From Heterohyrax brucei (taxonomy: Eukaryota > Chordata > Mammalia > Hyracoidea > Procaviidae): DNA of 64,000 nt. Of this stretch, positions 24,101 through 35,239 are shown piece after piece. Numbering within the stretch: position 1 is the stretch's first letter; every line of letters begins with the position of its first letter. The position numbers and the translations under genes are program-made. The stretch is taken from NCBI GenBank assembly GCA_028571685.1, contig CM053141.1, positions 137,854,833-137,918,832 of the forward strand, given 5' to 3'. The notes beneath the pieces are model-generated. The model had not been told where the DNA came from. It made no database searches and saw nothing but the letters and a program-made list of their open reading frames with translations.

Positions 24101-24939
24101 TCGTTCTCATTGGAATCCATGAATTTCTTTATTTCATCCTTGATTTCTTTTATAACCCATGGTTTTTTGAGCAAGATGTTGTTCACTTTCCAAGAGCTCC
24201 ACTTTCTATCTATGTTTTTTCTGCTATTGATTTTGATTTTTATAGCTTTATGATCTGAGAAGATGTTTTGCAGTAACTCAGTGATATGGATTTTGTTGAC
24301 AATTGCATTGTGTCCTAACACATGGTCAATTCTGGATAATGTTCCATGTGCACTGTAGAAGAAGATGTAATTGTCTGCTGATGGGTAGAAAGTTCTGTAT
24401 ATATCAATGAGGTTTAATTGGTTAATTGTGGCAATAAAGTCTTCTGTATCTTTACTGAGCCTTTTTCTAGATGATCTGTCTAGTATTGAGAGTCGAGTGC
24501 TGAAGTCTCCCACTATTATCGTGGAGTTATCTAACTTTTTTGTGTGTATAGTCAGTGTTTCTTTGACGTATTTAGGTGCTCTCATATTAGGTGCATAAAT
24601 ATTTAATATAGTTAAGTCTTGCTTCTGTACTCAAACTGTCAGCAATAAATAGTGTCCATCTTTGTCCACGATGGTGGATTTGACATTTAAATTGATTTTG
24701 TCTGAGATTAGAATTGCCACATCTGCTCTTCTTTGTTCATTGTTAGCTTGATATATATTCTTCCATCCTTTAATTTTCAGTTTCTTCCTATCTTTAGGTC
24801 TCAAGTGAGTTTCTTGTAGACAACATACGGATGGGTCGTGTCTTCTGATTCAAGATATCACTCGATGTCTCTTTACTGGAGCATTCAGTCCATTTACATT
24901 CAATGTAATTACTGATAGGCATGTGTTCACTGCTGCCAT
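21118..24939 (-). pseudogene. L1 ORF2 (endonuclease / reverse transcriptase), decayed
   Basis: From the likely start (MAAVNTCLSVITLNVNG, ATG at 24939) to the stop after EENIL at 21118 the span is 3822 bp, about 1274 codons, matching the usual L1 ORF2p length. The endonuclease part is best at 24585-24076 (NSTIIVGDFSTRLS, LSRIDHVLGH). The reverse transcriptase is at 23321-22824 ([14 protein letters not shown]) and the C-terminal region at 22533-21321. The FADD catalytic box near 22870 is disrupted by a small deletion, an early stop follows the N-terminus, and a local duplication (GGTATTTTTGTTGGGTC / GGTATCAGGG) lies near 23380. It cannot encode an active enzyme. Confidence 0.9.
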
Positions 24940-25358
24940 TGTGATATTTTTATTTTTGTGTTGATGTTTTCTCTGTTCTTATTAGTCTGTTCTGGGACAT
25001 TCTTTTTTGTGAGTTGATTTTTGACCTTTTTCAGAGCTGTTTTTGTAGTTGTTGAGACTCCTGTGTGTGTTACATTTCTTGAAATGATGTGTTACATCTT
25101 TGTTGTGCTTTACGGCTGCCCCTATGATCCCCCTTAATAAACTATATATAAACTCAATTTTAATAACAACCAGTCTTGTCATCTTCCTCTCCATCTGGAA
25201 GGATTATAATGACTGTAGTGCGTCCCCCTTTTTAATATGATGGCACCATAGTTTTCATGATAATCACTGGATTGTTTCAGTATTAAAGCTGTGATTGAAT
25301 CTGAAGCCTTCCCTAACTGAGTAGAGTTCTGAATAATGTGTCATTCTAAAATATAAAG

Positions 25359-26270
25359 TTAGTCATTTTGTTCCTCTAAGCCAAAGTCAAGAACTTCTTT
25401 CAGTATTTCTTGTAGTTTGGGTTTGGTTTCTACAAAGTCTCTGAGTTTCTGTTTATCTGGGAATATCTTAATTTCATTTTCATATTTGAAAGATAGTTTC
25501 ACAGGATGTATAATTCCTGGTTGGAAGTTCTTCTCCTTCAAGGCTTTGAATGTGTCATGCCACTGTCTCCATGCCAGCATGGTTTCTGCTGAGAAATCTG
25601 ATGAAAGCCTACAGGGTTTCCCTCTGAATGTTAGCTTTGCTTTGAGTCTTGCTGCCTTTAAGAGTTGCTGCTTATGTTTCATTTTATTAAGCTTGATTAT
25701 AATATGTCTTAGAGTCTTTCTTTGGAGATCTACAGTGAGTGGCATACAATGTGCATCTGAGATGTCTATATTCTCTTCCTTCATGATTTCTGGGAAGTTT
25801 TCTGTCAGCAGCTCAGCAACGATACTCTCTGTGTTCTCAGGTGTTTCATCTTGTTCAGGGACTGCAATTAATCGAAGGTTGTTCCTCTTAATAGAGTCCC
25901 ACATGCTTCTTAATGCTTCTTCATTTTTCTTGTTTCTTTTTTCTGATTTCTACTGATAGATGCTGGCCTCAGTAGCTCTGTCTTCCAAGTCAGAAATTCT
26001 TTTTTCCATTTGTTCCATTCTGTTTTCTTGGCCTTGAATGGAAATTTCTATGTCTTTGATTTTGTTCTTGATCTGTTGGATTTCAGAGTACTGATGTTCC
26101 ATCAGATCAAACAACTTGCTTAATTTTTCCTCTTGTTCTGCTGCATTTTGTATAAGGTCTAGAAGGATTCTGTATATGATAATTTTGTATTCATCTTCTG
26201 ATGATTTCAGAAAAGTTTCTTCACCTGGAAAACTCCTTGGTTGTTTTGTTTGGGAACCTTCTGAAGCCAT
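25359..26270 (-). pseudogene. L1 ORF1, one in-frame stop
   Basis: This L1 RNA-binding protein frame is 304 codons long and broken by a single TAG at 25952-25950. The upstream part (107 codons, MASEGSQTKQ...) holds the coiled coil (NKIKDIEISIQGQENRMEQM). The 15-codon gap and the downstream 182 codons remain in the same frame and hold the RNA-recognition and C-terminal domains (RHIIIKLNKMKHKQ, RLKAKLTFRGKPCRLSSDFS). It is the best-preserved L1 coding sequence in the window. Confidence 0.9.
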
Positions 26271-27331
26271 GGGTGATTTCTTGTATGCCTCATGTGTCTG
26301 TTGCTTTTGGGTCCCATGTGAGTAAGTAGAGGCTGGCAGAGATACTGTGAGGATGGTCTGCAGATGTTTCCCTAGGCTGTCTTAAAACATAAAACAAAAG
26401 GTATCTGACCACTTCCCCAGTCAGTCAGGTTTTCAAGTGTAGACGTCCCTCTCCCCAAATGGCAAAGTTAGCACCTCTATATCCAACCCCAGATGATACA
26501 AACTAGTTCAAAATACAGCAATGCTACTGCCCTGTTGGCCTCTGCAGACAGGGCCCAGCCTTAGGCGACACTGTGTAAAGTACTTCTTTTCTGGTAGAAA
26601 AGCACTCTCCTGTGGGCAGGCTCTCGCTACCAAGCTAAGAAATACATCCAGCTGCAGCCACTGTATCTAAGATCACGCCTTCCACACAGTCGGCAGATAG
26701 AGGGGCTAAAGGTGCTGAGAGGTAATGAGTCCTCCACCTCTGTTGCCGGGCCCCCACCATAGGTGACACTGTGTAAACTACTGCTTTTTTGTCGGAGAAG
26801 CACTGTCCTGTTTGCAGGCACTGGCCCCCAGGCTAAGAATTGCCAGCCATTAGGTCCCGCTAAAATCTCCATATCCAACATGGCGTCCCGCACACAGGCA
26901 CTGCAGTTCCATACAAACCACGCTGTGGCAGTGATAAAAAGACAGGCCCAAAGTGGCTAGATGAACAGAGTCCTAAGCCTGGCTCTCAAAACATGGCAAT
27001 TTCACCTGCTTATCTCAGACCAGCAGTGGGTCTGAGTCCAGCCGATAGTCAAGACCCAGCTCCACCCGCTGACCAAGACAGAGGAAAAAAAAAGGCAAAA
27101 TGGTGCATTTACCTTCCATCCGTGAGAGCCAGGGCTAGCCAGGAGCAGGAGTCAGTGAAATAGAGGAGGTTTTTTGCTCAGTGGTATGAAGTTCAAATTA
27201 ACAGCCCTGTGCCATGTCCTGGGGGCTCACTAGGTGACCAGAAGACTCCATTTGATTACCAATTCAGGTCTTCATTTTCAGAGGGATATAAGGAGACGTG
27301 TGCTTAATCTGCCATCTTGACTCCACCTCCC
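26271..27331 (-). promoter_or_regulatory. L1 5' untranslated region / internal promoter
   Basis: The region from the GGGAGGTGG start at 27331 to the ORF1 ATG is about 1.06 kb and more GC-rich than its surroundings. It contains two related blocks (around 26520-26640 and 26745-26860, each with ACACTGTGTAAA, a CTGCTTTT/CTTCTTTT stretch and GCAGGC), which suggests an internal tandem duplication. L1 5' regions carry an internal RNA polymerase II promoter; activity here is unknown. Confidence 0.75.
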
Positions 27332-28139
27332 AAGAGTTTTTTAAAAAGCATTTTACTAACACATGTACAAAGCAATGTTTCAATTCAATCATCAATTTTT
27401 CCTTCAAACAATAAAAACATCACCAAATAGAAAACAACATTACACATAGATATTAGTGTAACTTAGTTTTGTGATTGTGAGCCAAAGTTTCATCTTGACC
27501 TCTTCTAAACTTGATGTTACAAATGAGTTTAAATTGTGGTTCCAATACAATTTTTAAGGTGTATTTAATTCATTTATCTGAAACTCAAGCGTCTCTCAAG
27601 CATCTTTCTGGATTAGGGTACAATAAAATATACACATTCAGTTAGATTGCAGAAACAGGTGTAGATGTTACAGGAAGCATGACTCGAGTTCTGCTGATAG
27701 TTTCCCTTTTGGGGAAATGCAAAAAAACCTTGGGCTCATTTGAGGAAGGTAAGTTGGATCCAGAAATAAGTGTTACTTGTAGAACAGTTGCTATTAAAAT
27801 GCAGCACAAGAGATTTGATTTGCATAAGGTCTGATTACATTTAGTAACTTTTCATGTATCTGGGCTGAATCAATGTCACTTCATCAGCACACAGGTTGTC
27901 TCTCCTGCTCACATTAGAATGGGCTCAACTTTTAGCTGAGAACACAACATCGCATGCTCCAAGTATTCCTCTGTCACGTGCTTTCTGTTTTAGTTTTTCC
28001 TTGAGAAAAACTATCCATCAAGTCTTACACAGTGTTTCCAAGGCTGAGCAAACCCTATTTAACTTATCTCTTGAAAATATTATCTATAAAAGGCATCTGA
28101 TATCTCTGCCATTGTAGATTAAGTGACTTAAGAACCAGT
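27332..28139. other. unassigned AT-rich sequence
   Basis: I see no gene or repeat that I can name. A 73-codon plus frame at 27896-28117 has no recognisable domain. Confidence 0.4.
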
Positions 28140-28375
28140 AAACCTACTAGAAATAGCAGCTAGCCTTTATCAAACTTTATCAAACTATTACTAATTGCTA
28201 GATCTTAAGCTAAGGGCTGCCCAAGCATTTAATCTTTCACTTAACTTTTAAGGAGCCTGATGAAGCAGCTAGTGTTATTAACCTCATGTTTACAGGTGAA
28301 AAACCAAGTCTTACACATGTCACTTAACTTGGTGGAATCAAAACTTGAACTCTCAAGGCCACACTCTTAAATGTG
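28140..28375 (+). mobile_element. MIR SINE (ancient mammalian)
   Basis: The MIR core is readable: CTCATGTTTACAGGTGAAAAACC, then TCACTTAACTTGGTGG and GGAATCAAAACTTGAAC ... CACACTCTTA. This matches the MIR order of 'fraction-of-cells in gel' core and tRNA-proximal parts in plus orientation, with about 25-30% apparent divergence. Confidence 0.7.
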
Positions 28376-28494
28376 CATTTCTCAGGACCTGAAAAGTCCC
28401 TGTGCTAAAATTATGTCACCCCAACCAAAGTGGTATCAGAACTCTATTCCTAAAAACATCATTACAATGGGAATTTCAAAAATCCAAACTCACT

Positions 28495-28640
28495 GTCATT
28501 CTGAATCATGGTGCTCCTTATATTAAAGGCAGAACTGCTCCATAGGGTTTTCTTGGCTGTAGTCTTTCCTGAATCAGATCACTGCCTTTCTTTGGTGATG
28601 CAACTGGGTAGGTTCAACTGCCAACCTTTATATTAGCAAA
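28495..28640 (-). mobile_element. AfroSINE-like element, long form, partial
   Basis: Reverse copy with GGCAGAACTGCTCCATAGGG, the long-form module (GGCTGTAGTCTTTCCTGAATC) and head side GTTCAACTGCCAACC. It abuts a second SINE in the same orientation. Confidence 0.78.
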
Positions 28641-28645
28641 CCCAT

Positions 28646-28795
28646 CCAAAACCCAACCATTCCTGTTGAGTCAATTCCAACCCTACTAGAGTATAAATGC
28701 CCTGTTGAGTTTCCAAGGAGCACTTGGTAGATTCAAACTGCCAATCTTTTGGTTAAGTAGCTGTGACATTTAACCACTATGCCTCCAGGATTTCT
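28646..28795 (-). mobile_element. AfroSINE-like element
   Basis: Reverse copy with TGTTGAGTCAATTCCAACCC, GTTTCCAAGGAGCACTTGG, CAATCTTTTGGTTAAG and the head end TGCCTCCAGGATTTC. Its head junction lies within a local tandem duplication. Confidence 0.88.
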
Positions 28796-28849
28796 TTCAT
28801 GTTAGTAAATGAGTGCCACCAGGATTTTCTTTTATGTTAGTAATCGAGT
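28781..28849. repeat. ~34-bp tandem duplication at a SINE junction
   Basis: GCCTCCAGGATTTCTTTCAT followed by GTTAGTAAATGAGT (28781-28814) is repeated as GCCACCAGGATTTTCTTTTA then TGTTAGTAATCGAGT (28815-28849). The unit spans the SINE head end plus flanking DNA, so the duplication post-dates the insertion. Confidence 0.8.
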
Positions 28850-29809
28850 GCAAATCATTTGTGCCACTCAGGGAGCTCAGAGACAAAAATCATTCAGAGG
28901 AGTCAAAGTATACTGACCTTTCTGTGTTACTAAGCTCCAATGGGATCCAGTGACTTCCCCCTTTCACTGCATCCTATTTATTTGCATCCCAGAAACTACC
29001 TGTTCAGGCCCTTGTCCTCCAACTACAAGTCCATACAGATAAGTAGGCAGAAGGACTAAGGAGAAATAGTGTCTGGAGTAGGAAAATCACAGAAAGCCCC
29101 AGTAATGTTTTTCAGAGGGTACCACAAGCTCAGTTTGTGTTTAAAACTTCTACTGTTGATACTTTAAACCCAGTCAGGAATTGGCTATAATTTTGTAAGT
29201 CAGTAAAAATGATGACTCTAAAGAATTCACAAAATTATTACGCTATATTGACTACCTATGTAATCACACAGATAATGTTAACCACAAACAGTTTATTTAT
29301 CTTACATAAAGCTACAACTACTTGCATAAACTCTAAGCTAATAGAGAGCTTCACAATCAGAAATCGATCAAGAAACCAATGGAGGGCTTCTGCTGCATGT
29401 GGCTATGGGCCTAGTTTCATCTATACTCTTCTGGAATATGAGCAAGGTATTTGTGTGTATTACTCTTTTCTAATAAAGATTTTAAAACTCAAATGCTGTC
29501 AGTGCTAGCTTTTTGTCAGAATGTTGTGGATTCTTTTGCCACAGATACTGAATGTGGTAGTAATTTAAATAGTTGCTAGCTGTGATCTGCTGAAACACAT
29601 CTGTTAAAGCAACAAAAATCCAAGATTAAAATAAGAGATAATTTTTGTAATTAAGAGATATTTGTGTGGCTATACCGGAGACACATCAGTTTGTAAATAA
29701 CATCTAATATATTCCATAATCAAAGCTATTACTCCTGGATATTTCTGCCAAGACCCACCAATGTAATCGATAAATATTTACTGAGAACCTACAATGAGCA
29801 AGGATAGAT
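28850..29809. other. unassigned sequence
   Basis: A 99-codon plus frame at 29209-29508 has no recognisable domain. I see no repeat that I can name. Confidence 0.4.
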
Positions 29810-30003
29810 GCTACTGCTTTTGTGGCAGGTATGTGCCATTTTATATGCAACCCTATGGGAGAGGAACTGCCCCATGGAATTTCCTGGGCTGTAATCTTTA
29901 TGAAAGCAGACTGTCCCATATTTCTCCCACAGAGCCACTGGTAGATTCACACTGTCAACCTTTCACTTAGCAGTTGAGCATTAACCAATGAGCAACCAAG
30001 ACT
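29810..30003 (-). mobile_element. AfroSINE-like element, long form
   Basis: Reverse copy with GGAACTGCCCCATGGAATTTC, the module CTGTAATCTTTATGAAAGCAG, TTTCTCCCACAGAGCCACTGG and head side TGTCAACCTTTCACTTAGCAG. Confidence 0.85.
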
Positions 30004-31534
30004 CCTTGTGGATAGACACTTAGGAATACAAAAACGAGTAAGACATGTCTTGAATTCTGAAGGAATTTATCATCTAGAGGATACAGCACTTAGAAAATAT
30101 TACTGGACATGCTCTTAAAACTGAGCTGAATTACTAACATACCTAAGTACTTGAGAAAAAGTCTTCCAAATTATTCCATTTTATTTGCTGTTTACTAAAT
30201 TGCCAAAATTCAGAGAAGTTATGTGTTAAGAAAAAGCATTGTTTTTAAATTTCAGTCCGAAATATCTAAACTCCAAGTTAGTTCCCAGTTTGAGTCATCC
30301 TTTTATCTTTGCCATGTAGGCCTCTTACAATTCTGCCTTCAGAGAAGTCACTAGTATGCCTCATTCTCTCATCAAGGACCAATGTTGGATTTACTTTGGC
30401 CTGGTGAAAGCAGGAATCTGAGTAATAGACAAATCTGTCTTACCAAAAAAAAAAAAAACCCTGCTGTTGAGTCAATTCTGGCTCCGAGTGACACTGCAGC
30501 ATCTGTCTGAGGGCATTAAAGGACAGAATGTTTCCATGAACCATCAAAACAAGAGCCCAGCTGAGCATTAGGCTGAGGCAGTGCATACAGCAGATGCAAG
30601 TTTCTCCTTTGACTCAGCCCTGACTCTTCACCTCATTCCTATCCCAAAATGTGGAACACATCCCTTCTTCACAAATGCTGTGAGATGGACTTCAAGAAAA
30701 TGTAGCCATCCCCCCTTCTCCATTCCCATATTCTAACACAACTCTTCGTTCCTTCTTTTATCATTTACAGACCTTTAACCGGTGTCCTTGCTTCATACCT
30801 TCACCTCTGAAAGCTGTCCTACACCATCACCAAAAGCGCCTCTGATTATTCACCATTGCTGACAAAGTAAAATACAAAGTCTTTAACATGGCATCAAGAC
30901 CCCCGCTCCACCCCACTTCAAGGTTCCTGGTGCACAAACTGTCACTAGACCTCATTTGGCCCCACCTTGACATTGTGACAACCACAACCATGCCCATATT
31001 TCCAAACATGCCTAGGGAGACAGTACCTCCTAAGAGACACAGAAAACCCAGCTTCTTCAATTCCTGTGTCACTCAGTCATGATGCAGGTCAGCAGGTCCC
31101 TGTGGTCAAAGGCTGGGTCATTTTCAAACCTCGTCTATACTTTCTGGGATGCATCCCATCTAACAAAAACAGTATGACTCTAAATCTCAGTTAAATATAG
31201 ATTTTTTCCAAAGAACATGAATTAACAGATTAAAGGTTAAAGAATATGAAAAATAGCAAGGTAACAGAGGTTTCCAGGAACTGCTAACAGTTGTGCAGAA
31301 GAGAAGTCTAACGTTAAATATATATTATCAGTCCCATTCCCCCGGAGCTAAACAGGAAATCATTATCCTATAAAAGTGTAAGTAGAACAAACCATGGTTC
31401 CAACTTCCCCAAACATTCCAATTTAATGTTCTTTTCTATTTCTAATATCTTAATTTCCCAGATTTCGTGAAAGTTTAAGGATATTCTATCTTTGGTATTT
31501 TTTTTTAAAATAAACAACACATTACTTCCTGGGA
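30004..31534. other. unassigned sequence with one SINE-tail scrap
   Basis: A short reverse SINE tail is at 30446-30495 (poly-A then CTGCTGTTGAGTCAATTCTGG). The rest has no nameable feature. ORFs at 30827-31082 overlap on both strands and have no recognisable domain. Confidence 0.45.
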
Positions 31535-31850
31535 GGCAGTGTGATATAATGCACTAAACTCAGAACTCCCTGAGAACAAGGACTGTTTTGTGTTTTTAGC
31601 TTTGTTTTCTAGCTTGACTTCTTATCTATTTCTGGGCATGTACCAGGTTGAAAACAGGATGAAGAAAGAACATTGTAGAAGACAGGGATTTTAGTTCTTG
31701 ATCCATCCCTACTGATCGTATTTGGAACAGAGCCCTTAATCTGAGTTTTCTCAGCAGACAAAAAGAAGTTAACAGTACCATCTACTTCACAAGATATTGT
31801 TGTGGAGACTACATAAGGTAATCTATCAATATAACTTATAAATTATAAGG
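31535..31850 (+). mobile_element. possible MIR fragment(s)
   Basis: GAGGCAGTGTGATATAATGC at 31535 resembles the MIR 5' end. CTCAGCAGACAAAAAGAAGTTA ... CTACTTCACAAGATATTG (31750-31800) resembles its 3' half. The two are separated by unrelated sequence, so this is weak. Confidence 0.4.
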
Positions 31851-32214
31851 TTCTATATTCGTGACAGTCACAATCATTGGCTTAAAATCACAGACTGGAC
31901 AGAAAATAAGTTAAACAATTGCAAAACAAACATCTCTCACTCACAAATGACAATGCCAACATCTGGGCAGCATCTTATCCATCTGAAATGCTTTCTGTAG
32001 TATATCTCCACAACGGGAGAAAAATACATAAAATTATAATAAGTTGGACTGGATTCATATTCCACCTATTAAATTTTCCAAATTCAGTAACTAATTTAAA
32101 CAAGAAATTGGCTTTAAAACCACATGTTTTTACACGCCAGAGTAATTTGTATCAGACTAACCCTCCAATTAAGAACAACTATAAAAGATGACTGAAATAT
32201 ATACAGCAGATATT
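31851..32214. other. unassigned AT-rich sequence
   Basis: A 90-codon plus frame at 31919-32191 has no recognisable domain. I see nothing else that I can name. Confidence 0.4.
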
Positions 32215-32398
32215 TGGAGTGAACTGAAATAAATGGAAAGATATGCTATGTCTATAAAGATTTAATATTGTAAAGATGCCATTTACCCCAAAATTTATCC
32301 AGAGTCAACACAATCACAATCAAAAGCCTACAAAGATATTGAAGGAAATTTAATTAGGTATCCTAAAGTATATATATTTCATTCCACTGTACATAGGC

Positions 32399-32442
32399 TT
32401 TCTGAGGTGGTACTGACTTGATGGCACCTAACAACAACAAAG
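32399..32442 (+). mobile_element. SINE/RTE tail fragment
   Basis: Only the last ~45 bp are present: TGAGGTGGTACTGACTTGATGG then CACCTAACAACAACAA, the tail shared by the SINE families and the RTE element here. Confidence 0.65.
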
Positions 32443-32784
32443 AAACTATACAGGGAAAATCAAAGGGCCAAGAACTGAGAAGTCAAATTTGGAAAATAAA
32501 AACAATGTTGGATAACTAAAAGGTACAAAGACTTTCAAGAAGTTAACATAATTAAAAGAGTGCATCACTGGAACAAAGATAGACAGTAAAACCATGAAAC
32601 CCAGTAGAGAATCTAGAAATAGACACACACATATACAGGGTCACTGTATTTCAAAGCCACCTGAATGCCCTTTTCAATAAATGATACTGAACCACTGCAC
32701 TTCTATATGGAAAAAAAGTTACTACTAATTTGCCTCTTGCAGCATACACACATACATCAATTCCAGCTGAGTCACAGATTTGAG

Positions 32785-32990
32785 TACATAGTTGTTAGGT
32801 GCCATCTAGTAGATTTCAACTCATAGCTAGCCAACCTGACAGAGTAGAACTGCCCCTTAGGGTCTCCTCAGCTGTATTCTTCAGGGATATCATGAGGTCT
32901 TCTCCCACAGAGCTACAGGTTGAGTTCAAACCACCAACTTTTCCATTGACACCCAAGCACTGAACCACTGTGGCACAATGGTTCTGAATA
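32785..32990 (-). mobile_element. AfroSINE-like element, long form
   Basis: Reverse copy starting TTGTTAGGTGCCATCTAGTAG, then AGAGTAGAACTGCCCCTTAGG, TCTTCTCCCACAGAGC and head side GCACTGAACCACTGTGGCAC. It interrupts the old L1M. Confidence 0.87.
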
Positions 32991-33146
32991 TAAAAGTCAC
33001 ATAATAAAACTTATCGAAGATAACACAGGAGAATTTATATCTTGGTGTACAGAAAGATTTCTTGTACAAGATACAAAAAGAATTATAAAGAAAAATATTG
33101 ATAAACTGGACTTTGTTAAAATTATGAAGGTCTGTACATCAAAAAG

Positions 33147-33313
33147 GAATCCTGGTGACGTAGTGGTTAAGAGCTATGGCATGCTGCAGCTGGCAGTTCA
33201 AGGTTGGCAGTTCAAATCCAACAGGAGCTCCTTGGAAACCCTGTGGGAAAGTTCTACTCTGTCCTATAGACTCAATACAAGTTGGAATGGACTCGATGTC
33301 AGTGGGCACAGCA
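33147..33313 (+). mobile_element. AfroSINE-like element, complete, in L1M
   Basis: The plus copy has the polymerase III A-box region (GACGTAGTGGTTAAGAGCTA), a B-box block that appears twice (CTGGCAGTTCAAGG then TTGGCAGTTCAAATCC), TCCTTGGAAACCCTGTGGG and tail GGAATGGACTCGATGTCAG. A short duplication, ATCAAAA(A)G, flanks it (33138-33146 and 33315-33322), and the L1M reads through when it is removed. Confidence 0.9.
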
Positions 33314-34059
33314 TATCAAAAGATGTCATTACAAGAGTGTAAGCCACCAAGTAGGAAAAGATATTTGCAATATGCACTTCCAACAAAGACCTTAGTTCCC
33401 AAATATCTAAAAGAACTTTCATAACTCAAGAAAAATTTAATCCAGTTTTCAAACATTGGTTAAGAAAATCCTGAACAGGTATTTCACATAAAAGGATATC
33501 CGAATGCCTGATAATTATATGAAAATGTGTCCAGCATTACTCATCATAAGGAAAATGAGACACTATCATATTATTATTAGCATGGCCAAAAGTTTTTGTT
33601 TTGTCTTTTGGTAAGATAATACCACATTTAACCTTTAAATGAACTGCAGCACTACTGAAGGGAATATACTGTATTTTAACACAAGCAGCAAGCATACTTT
33701 CTGCATTTGTCCACTGTGCCCTCCTCCTGAGATGTATTTTCATAAGCACGACACACTAAATTTTTATCATTTTTTTAACAGCAACAGGCACTTACAAAAA
33801 TACCTTGCAGGTGGAGGCACACTTGGCAAACAAACAAAAGTCATGCATTATTTGTGTAAAAATAAGGTAGGACAGCATGACCACCGTGGAAAATAAGTAC
33901 CTGCCAAAGCTGAGCGTACACATCCCTGTAACACAGCAATTCTACTCTTATATAGTAAACAGGAAAGCACACAGATGCGCACAAAAGACAAGTGTGAGAC
34001 TGTTCGTAGTAGCTTTATATATAATTTCCAAGACTTAAATCAATCCAAACATTCTACCA

Positions 34060-34215
34060 ATAAAAAACCAAACACATTGCCGTTGAGGCAATATCGACTC
34101 ATAGAGACCCCATAGGGCAGAGTAGAACTGCTCCACAGAGGTTCCCAGGAGCACCTGGCAGATTCAAACTGCTGACCTTTTGGTTAGCAGACAGCTCTTA
34201 ACCACTAAGACAGAC
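34060..34215 (-). mobile_element. AfroSINE-like element
   Basis: Reverse copy: CATTGCCGTTGAGGCAATATCG, AGAGTAGAACTGCTCCACAG, CTGACCTTTTGGTTAGCAGAC and AACCACTAAG. The tRNA-like head end is trimmed. Confidence 0.9.
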
Positions 34216-34264
34216 TAAAAAATTGTGATTGTGATCTAGTTTTTGAATAGAAATTGTTCTGTAG

Positions 34265-34445
34265 GGGTCAGCAAACTAGAACCTGTAGGCTAAATCCAGC
34301 CACATCCATCATTTACATAGTGCCTGTGGCTGATTTTGTGCTTCAACGGCAGAGTTCAGTCATTTCAACAGAGACCATCTAGCCTACAAAGCTGGAGAAC
34401 TCAATACCCAGACTTTTATAGAAAACTCTTGCCAACCCTTGCTAT
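34265..34445 (+). mobile_element. non-autonomous hAT (MER-like) DNA transposon
   Basis: The left end GGGTCAGCAAACTAGAACC and right end AAACTCTTGCCAACCCTTGC form the terminal inverted repeat of this hAT-Charlie-type family. The body CTTCAACGGCAGAGTTCAGT ... ACAGAGACCATCTAGCC is typical. It is the opposite orientation of the copy at 263-460. Confidence 0.78.
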
Positions 34446-34807
34446 ATAGCAGTGAGAAAAACAATAACCTACCATTACTGTCATGTACAATCAGATGTAC
34501 CCCATAGAAATAATGATGGGAAATGAAGCCAGACACAAAAAATTCACACAGTATATTTCAGATCATGTAACATTCAAAAACAGGCAACAGAAGTTAGATT
34601 GGTGGCTACATTTTGAGAAATGCAGTAACTGGAAAGAGGTATAAGGGAGGTTTCTGGGGTGCTTATATTATTTTATATCTTGATCTAAATCATGGTTCCA
34701 CAAAGTATTCCCTTTGGGGAAAAAAAAAGGAGCTGCCCAGTTGTAACATATCATATATTTCAATTTAAAAGTTTACACACACACACAAAAAAAAATGTGT
34801 AACTACG

Positions 34808-35015
34808 TACTCATTCCCATTGTCGTTGAGTCTAATTCCAACTCACAGTGACCATATATGACAGAGCAGGAACTGCCCATAGAGTTTCCAAGGTTGTAAT
34901 TTTTACAGAATCAGACTGCTATGCCTTTTTCCCATCAAACAACTAGGGGGCTTGAACCTCAAATCTTCTGCTTAACAGACAAGTACATAACCACCACACC
35001 ATCAGGGGTCTTTGG
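34808..35015 (-). mobile_element. AfroSINE-like element, long form
   Basis: Reverse copy: CATTGTCGTTGAGTCTAATTCC, GGAACTGCCCATAGAGTTTCC, the module GGTTGTAATTTTTACAGAATC and head side ACCACCACACCATCAGGGGTC. Confidence 0.88.
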
Positions 35016-35239
35016 GTACTTACTAGCATATAAGAAATCTATGCTGGAGAAATCATACAGGAACATTATAGAGTAGCTGATAACTGTTAGCTTAACCACG
35101 TCTGTTTAAAACTGAGGGTGAAGCAAGCAAAACTATAGAGAAGCAACCACACCTGACACCACACTCACCAGACCGCGGAGGACATTGGCAAATGTCCTTC
35201 AGACCATCAGATCACTCTACAGCTTCCCAAGTTGAGACA

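Larger units (their letters stand above)
20161..27331 (-). mobile_element. full-length L1 retrotransposon (~7.2 kb)
   Basis: The element runs from a canonical 5' end (minus strand GGGAGGTGGAGTCAAGATG at 27331) through a 5' untranslated region of about 1.06 kb, ORF1 (26270-25359), ORF2 (24939-21118) and a 3' untranslated region of about 0.95 kb ending in poly-A. That 3' region is shared with the plus-strand copies at 7930, 51500 and 54893. Possible decayed target duplications are AAGAATT next to the tail (20154-20160) and AAGAGTT beyond the 5' end (27332-27338). ORF1 has one stop and ORF2 many lesions, so the copy is inactive. Confidence 0.94.
32215..34700 (+). mobile_element. old L1M fragment, riddled with SINE and hAT insertions
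   Basis: Ancient L1 ORF2 and 3' sequence is recognisable in order: TTTAATATTGTAAAGATGCC (32260), CTAGAAATAGACACACACATA (32612), TTTTCAATAAATGATACTGAACC (32672), TGTACATCAAAAAG / GATGTCATTACAAGAGTGT (33132, 33322), AAAGATATTTGCAATATGC (33358), then a 3' end (TTTCTGGGGTGCTTATATT, 34650). Insertions sit at 32399, 32785, 33147, 34060 and 34265. Coding capacity is destroyed. Confidence 0.75.

Noticed and set aside
25417..25956. 179-codon plus ORF opposite L1 ORF1
   Set aside because: It is the antisense shadow of the L1 ORF1 remnant; the Phe/Leu/Ser-rich composition is typical of such shadows.
29209..29508. 99-codon plus ORF in unique sequence
   Set aside because: It has no recognisable domain, start context or splice sites, and a length expected by chance in 64 kb.
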